A stretch of 64,000 bases of DNA, taken from contig BTPG01000001.1 of assembly GCA_036245525.1 (NCBI GenBank), positions 181,638,671 to 181,702,670 on the forward strand, in the 5' to 3' direction. Positions 54,383 to 63,825 of the stretch are shown here, piece after piece. The stretch's first letter is position 1, and every line of letters starts with the position of its first letter. The notes beneath the pieces were generated by a model. The model made no database searches. It was not told where the DNA came from and saw only the letters and a program-made list of their open reading frames with translations. The position numbers were made by a program, and so were the translations under genes. Source of the DNA: Semisulcospira habei. Taxonomy: Eukaryota; Mollusca; Gastropoda; Semisulcospiridae.

Positions 54383-55666
54383 TTAATATATGTGTCCACT
54401 CAGTCTACTGTCTTGTATATTGAGTTGTGCATCATAAATCAAATACAAATATATATTTATTGCTGCAGCAGTTTCAACCTTCTTTTGTATCTGAATTGTT
54501 ATTCCATCACTGCCGTTCTCAACAGTTCGACCTGACCCATGAAGGTAATCGTCGTCCGTACTACGAAGGTCTAGCCAAAGAGCATACTTATTTGTAAGGT
54601 ATTGACCAATTCTTACGTCATACAGATGTAAATCTTTACACACTATGTTTGCGGGTTTATCTCTAATCCTTCCACCGGCAAAAAACGTTGTGATCTCATC
54701 GTAGTGCTGATAAGGCAGCATTCCAGAAGCATACACTTGATTAGGGCGGCCTTCAATTGTGCAAGACAAATGTGTAATCTTAGGATTGTAGAATTTTTCT
54801 GAATCTCTTTTGTATGGACTCACCGGTTCAACAAACAACATAAGAATACCTTTCAGTGACCTGGCAGGTGTGTTCAAGTTTATATTCCACATTGGGTCAC
54901 TCTTGTCTTTGGGTATTAAACTATGTCTAATCACTCGGTCATAATAAATTGGAAGTCTTGACTGGTACTGATTTTGAATGAGTCTAGCTAGTTCAGTGTG
55001 TGTGACAATTTCATATTCCAAAGAAATGTTAGAGATCTTGTATGTTGCATCTGTGGCAGATGATTTTATAACTTTGGAGTAGTCATTGAAAGTTAGTTCA
55101 AAGCTCAGACGGTCATTCAGTGCCCCTTGATAATAAGGCAAGTGTGCTGTTAGGATTTCAAACTCAAGTGGAATGTAAAATCTGGTTCCATATGTTTCTG
55201 CTAATATAACGTCCTGGGCTGCTGACGTTGATTTATCTCCAGCATTGATTCGAAGTTTACCAACATTATCAGACTGTATGCCTTGGTAAATACGATCTTC
55301 TCGTTCTTCTCTTGTGAGCCAAAGGTCTTTGCAACAGTAGAATACATCGGAGTCATCAAGACTAAACACTTCCTGTCCTTCAAGTTTTACTTTAATAGTT
55401 CTAACAATTGCTCTGCCAAGATTGTCAACCAGTGTTCTGTTTACATCTGCGTCTGATGATAGTTCAATATTAAATGCTAGGCGTGCAGTGCCAGGAACAA
55501 TAACGTCACTGGGACCTAGGTTTGGAAACTTAACTGTAAGTGTTTGGTTCTGGTCTATGGTACTTGGATTGTTTGTGATGACGATTGATTATCTTATGCC
55601 CTTAACACCAAGAGGCTCACGTAGTTTTCTGTATGGGTCTAACTTTGATCCGTAAGACTGTGTCAT
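54383..55666 (-). pseudogene. Polinton capsid-like protein, copy 2, early stop
   Basis: Counterpart of 31334-32614. The frame is continuous apart from a TAA at 55589-55591 (CAA in copy 1), about 25 codons after the start at 55666. The central region that is frameshifted in copy 1 is open here ('YYQGALNDRLSFELTFND', 'LARLIQNQYQSRLPIYYD'). Between the two copies each part of the protein is represented. The capsid assignment carries the same caveats as in copy 1. Confidence 0.6.
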
Positions 55667-55706
55667 TTTTATTATGCACAATAAAAAATAATAAATTAAT
55701 AAAACA
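55667..55706. promoter_or_regulatory. Divergent intergenic region, putative bidirectional promoter, copy 2
   Basis: Base-for-base identical to 32615-32654 of copy 1. Confidence 0.6.
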
Positions 55707-56903
55707 ATGGCAGCGGGAGGATTTAATCATGAAGATTTTGAAATGGATGGCATGTATGATTTTGGTAATACAACAGATATGACAGATATGGCAGATATGA
55801 CTGGTACAAGAAATATTTACAGTTTACGTCATGAACTTTTAGAAACCAAAGTGAACTCATTTTATGATCATGTTGGTGGCCGCCCAGACAACGTAGATCC
55901 TAATCAGTTTGAACTTGATGGCAAGGGTCATTTATATTTAAATACTGTTGACAAAGGAAAAGTACTATTGACTAATAAAAAAGACCCTGGTAAGTTTAGG
56001 GCTTTAAGTACAATAAAAAATGAAGGCAGTGTTGGTGCCTTGCGTCAACTTGGTATTGGAGGCTCTCCTGTCACGCCTAGACTGGTTAGTGTGCTTCACG
56101 ACACACAAACAAAGTTACCAACAGGGCAACAAATTGAAATGGCACCAGTAACAAGCCTACCAGAAATAGCAAACACAGTGATACAAGAAACTTCATTTAC
56201 TGAAGGACAAATAAATGACGCTATGAAAACAATAGATGACCCACCTTTGTCAATGCAGGAGATTATAGGGTTGGATAAATCATTGCAGACAATAAGAGGT
56301 GAGATGGTAAACAATGTTGCCAAACTGGGTGAGCTTGATAAACACATAGAACGTGAAAAAGATAAACTGGCTACCGCAGACAATGGGAATCTTGACACAG
56401 AAATGAAAGAAAGAATCCAACACAGATTAAATGATTTGCAGATAGAAAGATCAGGAAGGTTAGAAACAATTAGTATTGGAAGACAAAAACTGAAATCACA
56501 GGTCAACAGAATTAGGGAAACTATTCAGAAAATACTTCACGAAGACACTACTCTGGCTGAGAGACTAAAAACACTTTTCAGAGAACAGGGTATCACAATT
56601 GCAAGTTTAATTACTGCTCTTGGGTTTATTATCAGTACTGTTGTGTTGGCTGTCTCTGGTAGTGGTGGGGGTCCAACCCCGGCACCGCCAGGTCCACCGG
56701 CCCCAACTGACCCAAAAGATTTACAGTCATGGGTAAAGAAACAGTTGTCTCATATTTCAGATCTGCTTAAAAAATTGGCTCTGAAAGCAATAGATGCTTT
56801 GCCTGGCATAATAGGCACAGTTGTCAGTTGGCTTATTACTACAGCAGCAAAGGTAGTTGGGTTTATGGCAGAATATGTGTGGGTCTTTTTGGTTACAGTA
56901 TGA
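55707..56903 (+). CDS. Polinton coiled-coil and membrane-active protein, copy 2, C-terminally truncated
   Basis: 398 codons, counterpart of 32655-33887. The N-terminus is acidic with a DMTDMADMT-like repeat. The coiled coil and hydrophobic helices are conserved. A GGA to TGA change at 56901-56903 truncates the final membrane helix. The following 42 nt still encode the copy 1-like end to 'KQIKK', so the stop is recent. Confidence 0.65.
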   Translation: MAAGGFNHEDFEMDGMYDFGNTTDMTDMADMTGTRNIYSLRHELLETKVNSFYDHVGGRPDNVDPNQFELDGKGHLYLNTVDKGKVLLTNKKDPGKFRALSTIKNEGSVGALRQLGIGGSPVTPRLVSVLHDTQTKLPTGQQIEMAPVTSLPEIANTVIQETSFTEGQINDAMKTIDDPPLSMQEIIGLDKSLQTIRGEMVNNVAKLGELDKHIEREKDKLATADNGNLDTEMKERIQHRLNDLQIERSGRLETISIGRQKLKSQVNRIRETIQKILHEDTTLAERLKTLFREQGITIASLITALGFIISTVVLAVSGSGGGPTPAPPGPPAPTDPKDLQSWVKKQLSHISDLLKKLALKAIDALPGIIGTVVSWLITTAAKVVGFMAEYVWVFLVTV

Positions 56904-56945
56904 GGGTTGATGGTGGGTTATTTAATGAAACAGATAAAGAAGTAA

Positions 56946-57630
56946 TATACCTAACCCCGTTAGGCCTATTACCACTGCAGTTATCTCTCTGACTCCTGTG
57001 TGTCAGGGGTTGTTTCCCTGGTACTGGGTTGTATGGGTGCCGGAGTGGGGCCGGGGCCGGGAGGCGCGGGGGTGTTACCGTCTGTAATAAGTTGTAAATG
57101 ACTGTGCCTGAGTTGTTCGTGCCCCCAAGTTTACCTGCTTGCGATTGAGTCCTAATTTCGACCGACACCTGCAACACACTGTTTCAGTTATAGTAATTAG
57201 TTGTTGTCCCCATTTAGGCGTTAGAGGTCAGATGGTGACGAGTATAAACCCGAGGCCAGCTACGGAGTCAACTGTTGATCTCGCATATCTGAGAACGTCT
57301 TGGATACGCGTTGTATGCTTGATGGAGATCGACTGTTGAATTAAGTTGAATTCTTCCAGGTGGGCTAGAAATCGTTTTTGTGCTTCAAGGTGTAGCCACT
57401 TCCATTCAAAATATTTGATTGTGATAGTGCTGAGTGTGCTCGCTAGGATTACACTCAGACATATGTTCTGTATATGACTCATTACGTCAGCGCTTCACTC
57501 GACGACTCCTGCTTCGAGTAAGCCCGTCAGTTTGTCTAAGGATAGCTCTGGTTCCAGGGCTGATTCGACTGTTGTTCTGGTTATTTTTGATTTTAAGTCT
57601 ACTAGTGTAACTGAATATATGTGATTCGAA
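56946..57630 (-). pseudogene. Error-rich duplicate of the 3' part of the anchored structural gene
   Basis: 56946-57100 corresponds to the Pro/Thr stalk and anchor end of the gene at 33864-35147. 57100-57560 is a noisy second version of 58195-58680, with indels every 10-20 bases ('KYFEWKW', 'LEAQKRFLAHLEE', 'DVLRYARSTVD' still readable). This looks like uncorrected long-read sequence rather than biological divergence. Confidence 0.65.
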
Positions 57631-58190
57631 GTGCTGCTAGCTGATGCTTGATGTAATCGGTGATATGTTTCCTAGCTTTGTCTTAGTTGTTCTATATGTT
57701 ATTTGTAGTGTTTTCATATCTTGGCTTTGTCGTGTCTTATTACCTAAGCTGCTCATTCTGTTAGTACGCTGTTTGTTGTGTGGGTTATCTTTTGACGTAG
57801 TGGGTTCGGCTCATTTCCTGTTTGATGTTCTTGTCGAAGATTAACTTCATGTGAGTGCGTTAGTTGTTTGGTTCGTGTTGTTGTTGATCGTTATTTTATT
57901 TTTTTTTATCTGGTTTGGATGTCTCGTTGGTGTGTTTGTTAGTTGTATGTTTAGCAGGTCATTTTGTTTATGATCTAATTGTCTATGTTTGGGTCTATCC
58001 CATCCGTTTGTATTGTCTTAAGCTTGATTTATTGCGTTCTGTTTCTTCGACTGTTGATGTATTCGATCTCTGTCGATGTTTTGGAACCTTAACTGTTGAG
58101 TTACATTGTGAGTATATAGCATGTGGCGTATCAAAGGATTGTTGTTTGTTATTGTCGTTTCGTCTTTTATTTGCGGGTTGTCCTGTTTGT
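57631..58190. other. Unassignable GT-rich sequence within Polinton copy 2
   Basis: No ORF of merit, no similarity to copy 1 and no repeat structure. Base composition (T/G rich) differs from the surroundings. It joins abruptly at 58190 to good copy 1-like sequence. Probably part of the same artefact. Confidence 0.5.
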
Positions 58191-58191
58191 G

Positions 58192-59292
58192 TTACCGTCT
58201 GTAATAATTTAATTGACTGTACATGTTGTGTTGTGGCCCCAAGTTTACAGATTGATTGAGTCCTAATTTCTGACCAACACCTGCAACAACTATTTCATTA
58301 TTATAATTTGTTATTGTCCCCATTTGGAGTTGAAGATCAGATGGTAACATGTATAACCCGATGCCAACTACAAAGTCAACTTTTGATCTCGCATATCTGA
58401 GAACGTCTTGGTAGCGTTGTATGCTTGATGGGAGATCGACTGTTGAATTAATTGAATCTTCCAGGTTTGCGAGAAATTGTTTTTGTGCTTCAAATTTGCC
58501 ACTTCCATTCAAAATATTTGATTTTGTTAGTGATTGTGCTCCTAGTATACACCAGACATATGTTCTGATAGACTCATTGACGCGCTCGACTCCTGCTTGA
58601 GTAAACCCGTCAGTTTTATCTAAAATAAATGTGGTCCAGGCGTTAGACTGTTTCTGCTCTATTGATCCTATCCAGACTTGTGATTTTGATGAGAATGAAG
58701 TGTAACCAGGGTAGTAATCTTGAGGGTATTGTCTGTGACTCAAAGCGTAATACAATGTACCAATGCCGTGGTGATCATCAAGTTTTTGTGTGAAGTCATA
58801 CCGGGGGCTTATGTTAAATTCATTACAAATGTGTTCAAACGCTTTCATATCCATAGGGTTATTAAACCTGTTGAAACTGGATTCAGTTGGTAGTGGGGTA
58901 TGCAGTTCTGACAGTATACGTCTAAGCTGGTAATAAACATGAAAACGATAGACAGACTTAATTAGTTTGTTTGAGTGATTCAAGTGGTCTGTAAATGAAA
59001 CACCACAGCCTGTAGTTGAGCATAGTATAGCAAAGTTAATTTGGTTTTGAAACATCTGTAGTGGACTTGAAGACCACTTTCTTGCAGTTGAGTCGTCTGT
59101 TATTGGAGGGTTTAGGTAATGATCAAATGGATTTGGTACTTTGACTTGGAATAGATCTTGTTCAGACACAGCAATATCAAGCTGGTTTAGTTGAATTATT
59201 TTCTGTTCATAAGTTGGTGCAACATTATATTTGGCATTCACATTAAATTGAAATGCATTCGTTGTGGTAATGGTTGGTGATTTAAATTCCAT
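58192..59292 (-). pseudogene. Polinton structural candidate with membrane anchor, copy 2, 3' disrupted
   Basis: The N-terminal ~345 codons match 33864-35147 (MEFKSPTITTTNAFQF start; 'RKWSSSPLQMFQNQ', 'YPGYTSFSSKSQVW'). The reading frame is lost after NLGP, where the suspicious insert begins. The stalk and anchor are displaced to 56946-57100. If the insert is artefactual the gene may be intact. Confidence 0.65.
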
Positions 59293-59316
59293 CCTTTTTT
59301 ATATGAGATAATAAAA

Positions 59317-60048
59317 ATGTTTATCACATTAACAAATCTTGACACAAGCAAACCAGTGTGGTTAACTAATGGGATTGATAATCGTGATGGTAGCAAGGCT
59401 GTAGCTATCCATGAAATGTTCTACACAGTAAAATGGTTTAATGTTACAAATGATACAGATTATTATATAGATGGATCTTTTATTGCTAGTTTAAAGAGAG
59501 TTAATGTTTTACGAGCTGGGTATTATGACTTTTGTACTTTAGCTGAATGGCTACAAAATGAATTTAAAATTAAAGCAACTTTAAATCCGGCTAACTTACT
59601 TGTTACATTAGATTTTCCAAAAGATACTGAGTATTCATTATCATTAAGTCTTATAAAATTACTTGGGTTTATGGGTAATGTAACTTCTTTTCCAGATGAA
59701 GATTGGACAAAATGGTTAAGTCCAGACAGGCAACAACTACTAAAACCAAAAAAAGAAAAAATAATTGGAAGATATCCTGTTCATTTGTCAGTACACACAG
59801 TGCTAAATGTTTATTTGAAACAACTAAACACAACTGAAAATATTCACAATGGAAAGCCTTCAACTTTGTTGAGATGCTTACCAACTGGAACTGCTCCGTA
59901 TTGTGAAAGTGTGGTTGCTAGATTTCCTAATTTACAGTTTAAGAAATTAGGTTCTAGTTTCTTTGAGTCACTGTGTATATCTGTAACTAATCAAGATGAC
60001 AAACCAGTTGTTATGCATGATTTTAGTGTAGTGTTAGAAGTTAAATAA
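59317..60048 (+). CDS. Polinton penton-like (minor capsid) candidate, copy 2
   Basis: 243 codons, intact version of the frameshifted 35176-35867. N-terminal part: 'GYYDFCTLAEWLQNEFK', 'LSLSLIKLLGFMG'. C-terminal beta domain: 'HLSVHTVLNVYLKQL', 'STLLRCLPTGTAPYCESVV', 'PVVMHDFSVVLEVK'. The resemblance to Polinton/virophage minor capsid proteins rests on overall pattern and context. Start preceded by ATAATAAAA. Confidence 0.6.
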   Translation: MFITLTNLDTSKPVWLTNGIDNRDGSKAVAIHEMFYTVKWFNVTNDTDYYIDGSFIASLKRVNVLRAGYYDFCTLAEWLQNEFKIKATLNPANLLVTLDFPKDTEYSLSLSLIKLLGFMGNVTSFPDEDWTKWLSPDRQQLLKPKKEKIIGRYPVHLSVHTVLNVYLKQLNTTENIHNGKPSTLLRCLPTGTAPYCESVVARFPNLQFKKLGSSFFESLCISVTNQDDKPVVMHDFSVVLEVK

Positions 60049-60071
60049 TTTTATTTTTGTTTATAAAAAAA

Positions 60072-60947
60072 ATGAGTGGTGGTCCAAAGCGAACAATCAT
60101 ACCAACTGCGTGTCCGGTAACAGAGTTAAAAGATTTGGCTGATGTACAGGATTTTGAGAAGGAGGGAGAAATCGGGGAGGTGTATGGTTTTGAACTTGAT
60201 TCAACTGGCATGTACAAGCGGAAAGTAATTGTTGACATGAAAGACGGTGAAAAACAGATTCCTAAACTTGGTCAGCTACGTGATGTTACTGTACCTACTC
60301 CGCCTGTAAATAATGCGCCTTACAACTTAATACATGTGGGAAATAAGTGGGTTGTTTCACCTGTGCCGGCACCAGCACCCGTAATTGACTGGGACATAAA
60401 GTTGGAATTTATTAGTCCTTATGTATACACTGATGATGAAGGTGCCTTAGTGTTTAGGAAAGTTGTTAATTCTGGGCCGCTGATTGTAAGCCTTGTTCCA
60501 AGTTTTGCCCCAGACAACAATAGCAGAGATAAACTGAAAGTTGAAAATTATGAGAGACGGCGGTATCTTCTTACAACTAGAAAGGGTAGATCAGATACTT
60601 CTGTTGTGTTTATGCCAGCAAGCTTAGTCGTGGCTAGAGAAGCGACAATAGTATTTGAAATTATCATGAAATCTGTAACTTCTGCAAAAGAGGCAAATAT
60701 TGCACAGGGAATAAAACTTACATGGGATGAAACAGTATCAGAATCAACAAAGGTTTTTATTGCTATTAGAAAAAATGTAGATGTTTTTGAAGTTTCGAGC
60801 AGTGTTCCAGCTGTCAAGATATTAGTCGACAAAACAACTTTTGTTCGTCTAAGTTACATAAACCTTGAACACATTGATCTTGTTGCATTTTATTATGCAA
60901 GTAAATTGTATACTTTTGACGAGTTGCAAAATGTAATTGCTGATTAA
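60072..60947 (+). CDS. Polinton beta-rich protein, copy 2
   Basis: 291 codons, counterpart of 35888-36766 with about 90% identity. Same Pro-rich hinge ('VSPVPAPAPVIDWD') and beta-rich C-terminal part. Intact; unknown function. Confidence 0.65.
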   Translation: MSGGPKRTIIPTACPVTELKDLADVQDFEKEGEIGEVYGFELDSTGMYKRKVIVDMKDGEKQIPKLGQLRDVTVPTPPVNNAPYNLIHVGNKWVVSPVPAPAPVIDWDIKLEFISPYVYTDDEGALVFRKVVNSGPLIVSLVPSFAPDNNSRDKLKVENYERRRYLLTTRKGRSDTSVVFMPASLVVAREATIVFEIIMKSVTSAKEANIAQGIKLTWDETVSESTKVFIAIRKNVDVFEVSSSVPAVKILVDKTTFVRLSYINLEHIDLVAFYYASKLYTFDELQNVIAD

Positions 60948-60974
60948 ATAAAAAAAATATTTGTCAATAAAAAA

Positions 60975-61670
60975 ATGGTAAACTTCTATCCACAACTACC
61001 GACGCTTGAGCCGACTGAATCAATTGCGACGACTAAAACAACGCTTGCGCCTGATCCGCATGCGACAGCTGTGCCAATTGCATCAGATAAAACATTACAG
61101 GCAGACGCATTTCGTTTAATGAATATTACAGAAGCAATTAAATATTTGGAAAGTGAAGAGGCGAGGTACTGCAGATGTAAGAGACGGTATCAGACCGTTT
61201 TTAATTCTGTTCAAAACACTTCTATGGCTATTGGTGCAGTTTCAGCTGGATGTTCTGTAGGAGGTATTGTTCTGTTTGCCACGGGAATTGGAAGTTTGTC
61301 TGGAATAGCAGTTGAGGGTGTTAGCGTTGCTACATGCCTGGCTTGCTTTGGTTTGGAGGCCTTGAACAAGAGGTTTCACACGAAATTACAGAAACATGAA
61401 GCATTGAGTACACTTGCTGGTGCAAAGCTGAGCAGTATGAAACTTATTATCAGTAAGGCATTGAATGATAATTTTATTGATGACGAAGAATTTAAGCAAG
61501 TCCAGGATGATTTAAATAATTACAAGAAACAGAAGTCTGAAATACAAAATAAAATGCGTAGTCAATCTCCTGTGAATGTTGAAGAACTGAAGGCTAGTTT
61601 TTTAGAGATGGGGAAACAGATCGGTGTTCAGGAAACCACAGAAAAACTACACAATCTTTTAAACAAATAA
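60975..61670 (+). CDS. Polinton membrane-hairpin protein, copy 2 (zero-frame product)
   Basis: 231 codons. The N-terminus has a ~25-residue Thr/Pro-rich insertion absent from copy 1 ('TESIATTKTTLAPDPHA'). The double hydrophobic hairpin (about residues 88-133) and helical tail are conserved. The gene ends CTT-TTA-AAC-AAA-TAA: the heptamer T-TTA-AAC (61658-61664) in the correct phase is a canonical minus-one slippery site, one codon before the stop. Confidence 0.7.
   Translation: MVNFYPQLPTLEPTESIATTKTTLAPDPHATAVPIASDKTLQADAFRLMNITEAIKYLESEEARYCRCKRRYQTVFNSVQNTSMAIGAVSAGCSVGGIVLFATGIGSLSGIAVEGVSVATCLACFGLEALNKRFHTKLQKHEALSTLAGAKLSSMKLIISKALNDNFIDDEEFKQVQDDLNNYKKQKSEIQNKMRSQSPVNVEELKASFLEMGKQIGVQETTEKLHNLLNK
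61658..61664 (+). promoter_or_regulatory. Candidate minus-one ribosomal frameshift site (UUUAAAC)
   Basis: X-XXY-YYZ heptamer in phase with the upstream frame. The zero-frame stop follows after one codon. Slippage leads into the open 42-codon extension 61664-61789. Confidence 0.55.
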
Positions 61671-61792
61671 AAATCAGATTTGGTAATCAATCAATATTTT
61701 TGTCATATGCTTCGCAAAGAGATGACACATCATTTACACCACTTGTGCCTGATTATTTAACCCCATCTGCACCACCACCAGAGTACTACTGA
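61664..61792 (+). CDS. Minus-one-frame extension with PSAP and PPxY motifs
   Basis: 42 codons from the slippery site to TGA (61790-61792), without its own ATG. Shared with copy 1: FGN, FLSY.SQRD, FTP and YLTPSAPPP. It ends PSAPPPEYY, overlapping a PSAP (Tsg101/ESCRT-I) and a PPEY (Nedd4-type WW-domain) late-domain motif. Such motifs serve budding or entry in enveloped viruses, and PPxY is used by adenovirus protein VI. A small separately spliced exon is an alternative explanation. Confidence 0.55.
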   Translation, partial: QIKIRFGNQSIFLSYASQRDDTSFTPLVPDYLTPSAPPPEYY

Positions 61793-62029
61793 GAAAAAAA
61801 AAGTTTTTTTATTGTCCTTGTATCTTGTCAAATCTGACCGAGTAAGTTGTGACTTAAGTCAAGTTGTTGTAAGAACTTATAAGAACTTACAGTAAGTAAT
61901 TAATAAGTTTTTATGATAAGTAATTAATAAGTTCTTATGATAAGTAACTTAAAGGTTACCTCTGCAGGTTCCTAAAAGTTAGTTGTAACTTGTTAATAAG
62001 TATAAAATCACTTAGTCAGGTAAATAATT
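61793..62029. other. Conserved non-coding region near the right end, copy 2
   Basis: Repeated 'taagaacttataagaactta' and 'taattaataagttctta' words, partly shared with 37527-37750 of copy 1. No gene. Confidence 0.45.
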
Positions 62030-62293
62030 AGGTGTTCATAGAGACAATAGTTATAGAGATAGATACTAAGAGATTTAAAAGATAATTAAATCAATAATGA
62101 CGCATCGGTCATGCTCGTCACTTTTTAAAATCAAAGGGTTGATTCGGAATAACGGGGGTGGGGGGGGGGGGGGTGGGGGTGGGTGGGGGGGTGTAATGGG
62201 GTCAAAAATTTTAATATTAAAAATGACGTAATTTAATGACCGATGCGTCATTATTGAATTCATTGTCTTTTAAATCTCTTAGTATCTATCTCT
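62030..62293. repeat. Right terminal repeat of copy 2, containing a palindrome
   Basis: The reverse complement begins AGAGATAGATACTAAGAG. The palindrome arms ('aagagatttaaaagat' / 'tcttttaaatctctt') differ from those of the left end. A G-rich tract (62154-62193) interrupts it. The inner text 'ggtgttcatagagacaatag' matches the left end. Confidence 0.85.
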
Positions 62294-62408
62294 TACATTC
62301 CACATCGCTAGTTTCTAAGTCTCGGCGCCTGCGGGTTATGTGTTTAACTGAGTTGTGGATGTAGACCGCTACACCTGTCTCATCCCAGACTGACGGATCT
62401 CTCCTAAG

Positions 62409-62511
<103 letters not shown>

Positions 62512-62931
62512 ACGTCATATTTAAAGTATTGCGTCAATGTCTGCATGGTGACGGAGTTGCTTCTTTTACGTCACCATGTCTGACTGTCTGACTTTCTCCA
62601 GAAGTCAAGTTTTTGTTTTTTGTTTTACTTTTTCTGCAAAAAATTAATTTTAACTGAAGAAGTTGAAAGGATACAATACTGGCTAACGAACTCATCCAAT
62701 GTCTTTCTCCAAACTAGCTATATTCAAAATTGTATGTAAATATGACTAAAATTACAGACTCTAATCTGGGTCAACCGACTTTCTATAAACGGTTTTTTAT
62801 GTCTTCAATGAGACATCCAGTTACAATATGCTCGGAGGGTCTCTTAGCCACCCCTTGAATAAAGTCTATCGCCAAGTATTAAGCTTGTGCTTACAGCAAT
62901 ATCTGAGATTCTCAGTGGTGTCTACATACAA

Positions 62932-63034
<103 letters not shown>

Positions 63035-63378
63035 TACGGCCTTTCGCGCCAAGTGCACGTTTAGCAGCGAGGTTAGCGTAACTAGAGATGACGTAAGTTT
63101 TATCTTGTTACTTCAGTTGTCAGAGGTTTAGGCCTGCACGTTTGACATCATGGACATCATGGACATGCTATTAAATTCGCCCCACCGCGACACATCCTAA
63201 AATGTCCCTTCTATAAATAGAAGGGACTTAAAAACAACCCAAAAAGCAACTGTAAGCAATAGGTCCTCAGGCCGACGTCAGCCGTACTACGACCTCGCGC
63301 GCAAGACTTGAGGCCTGAGGACCTTTTGCTTACACTGAACGTTTGTCCAGTCAATCACTCATTGCCCCCGCGCAATAC

Positions 63379-63648
63379 CTTAGAGATTAAGAGGGCCAGG
63401 AGGACAACGATGACGACAGCGTTTAAGTAGCACACGTAAATCGTCGCCCCCAGCCCTCCTGTGAAGGCGTATGACCCGAACAGAGCGGCCATGACGAAAA
63501 CGCAGAACTCCTCTGAGACACCCACGAACACGCCCTGTAGAACGTGTGTGGACACGGTCAGCAGAATGACGAAAATGACCAGGTTTAGGATTAGAGCGAA
63601 GCAGCAGAACACTGCGTGAGTCACGGTGCCGAAGCGTGCGTAGATGGC
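63379..63648 (-). CDS. SLC5/SSS-family transporter (DUR3-like), internal exon
   Basis: A 270 nt minus-strand exon (90 codons, phase 0). The acceptor is TTTACAG (CAG at 63649-63651) and the donor is GTATTG. The translation starts AIYARFGTVTHAVFCCFALI, and two to three membrane helices follow ('NLVIFVILLTVSTHVLQG', 'YAFTGGLGATIYVCYLNAVV'). The R.GT..H..FC.FAL and TGGL.AT blocks are typical of sodium/solute symporters, closest in my judgement to the urea-transporter DUR3-like group. The next exon downstream (lower coordinates) was not found. Confidence 0.65.
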
Positions 63649-63825
63649 CTGTAAAAAGAGAGCAAAGACCGATTGGCCCGCTTTTTGTTGAACTGATGAA
63701 TCCACGAAAAGTCCTTGGAAGTGTTTGTTTGTTTGTTTGTTTTTTCTTAACCTAGTTTTGATATAAAGAATAGCCTCTTTTGTACCAGTATATGATACAT
63801 GTTTGTAACACAACTGTGGACTGAC

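Larger units (their letters stand above)
44798..62293. mobile_element. Polinton/Maverick-type virus-like transposon, copy 2 (17.5 kb)
   Basis: Same gene order and close protein similarity to copy 1, with AGAGATA-type ends. The terminal repeats are unrelated to those of copy 1 apart from the first bases. Flanks are AATCAG on the left and TACATT on the right, so no target duplication. There are multiple frame breaks in the polymerase and ATPase genes, two nonsense changes and a ~1.2 kb suspicious duplication. Confidence 0.9.

Noticed and set aside
57644..58259. Plus-strand hydrophobic ORFs in Polinton copy 2
   Set aside because: They lie in the noisy, probably artefactual segment, with no counterpart in copy 1.
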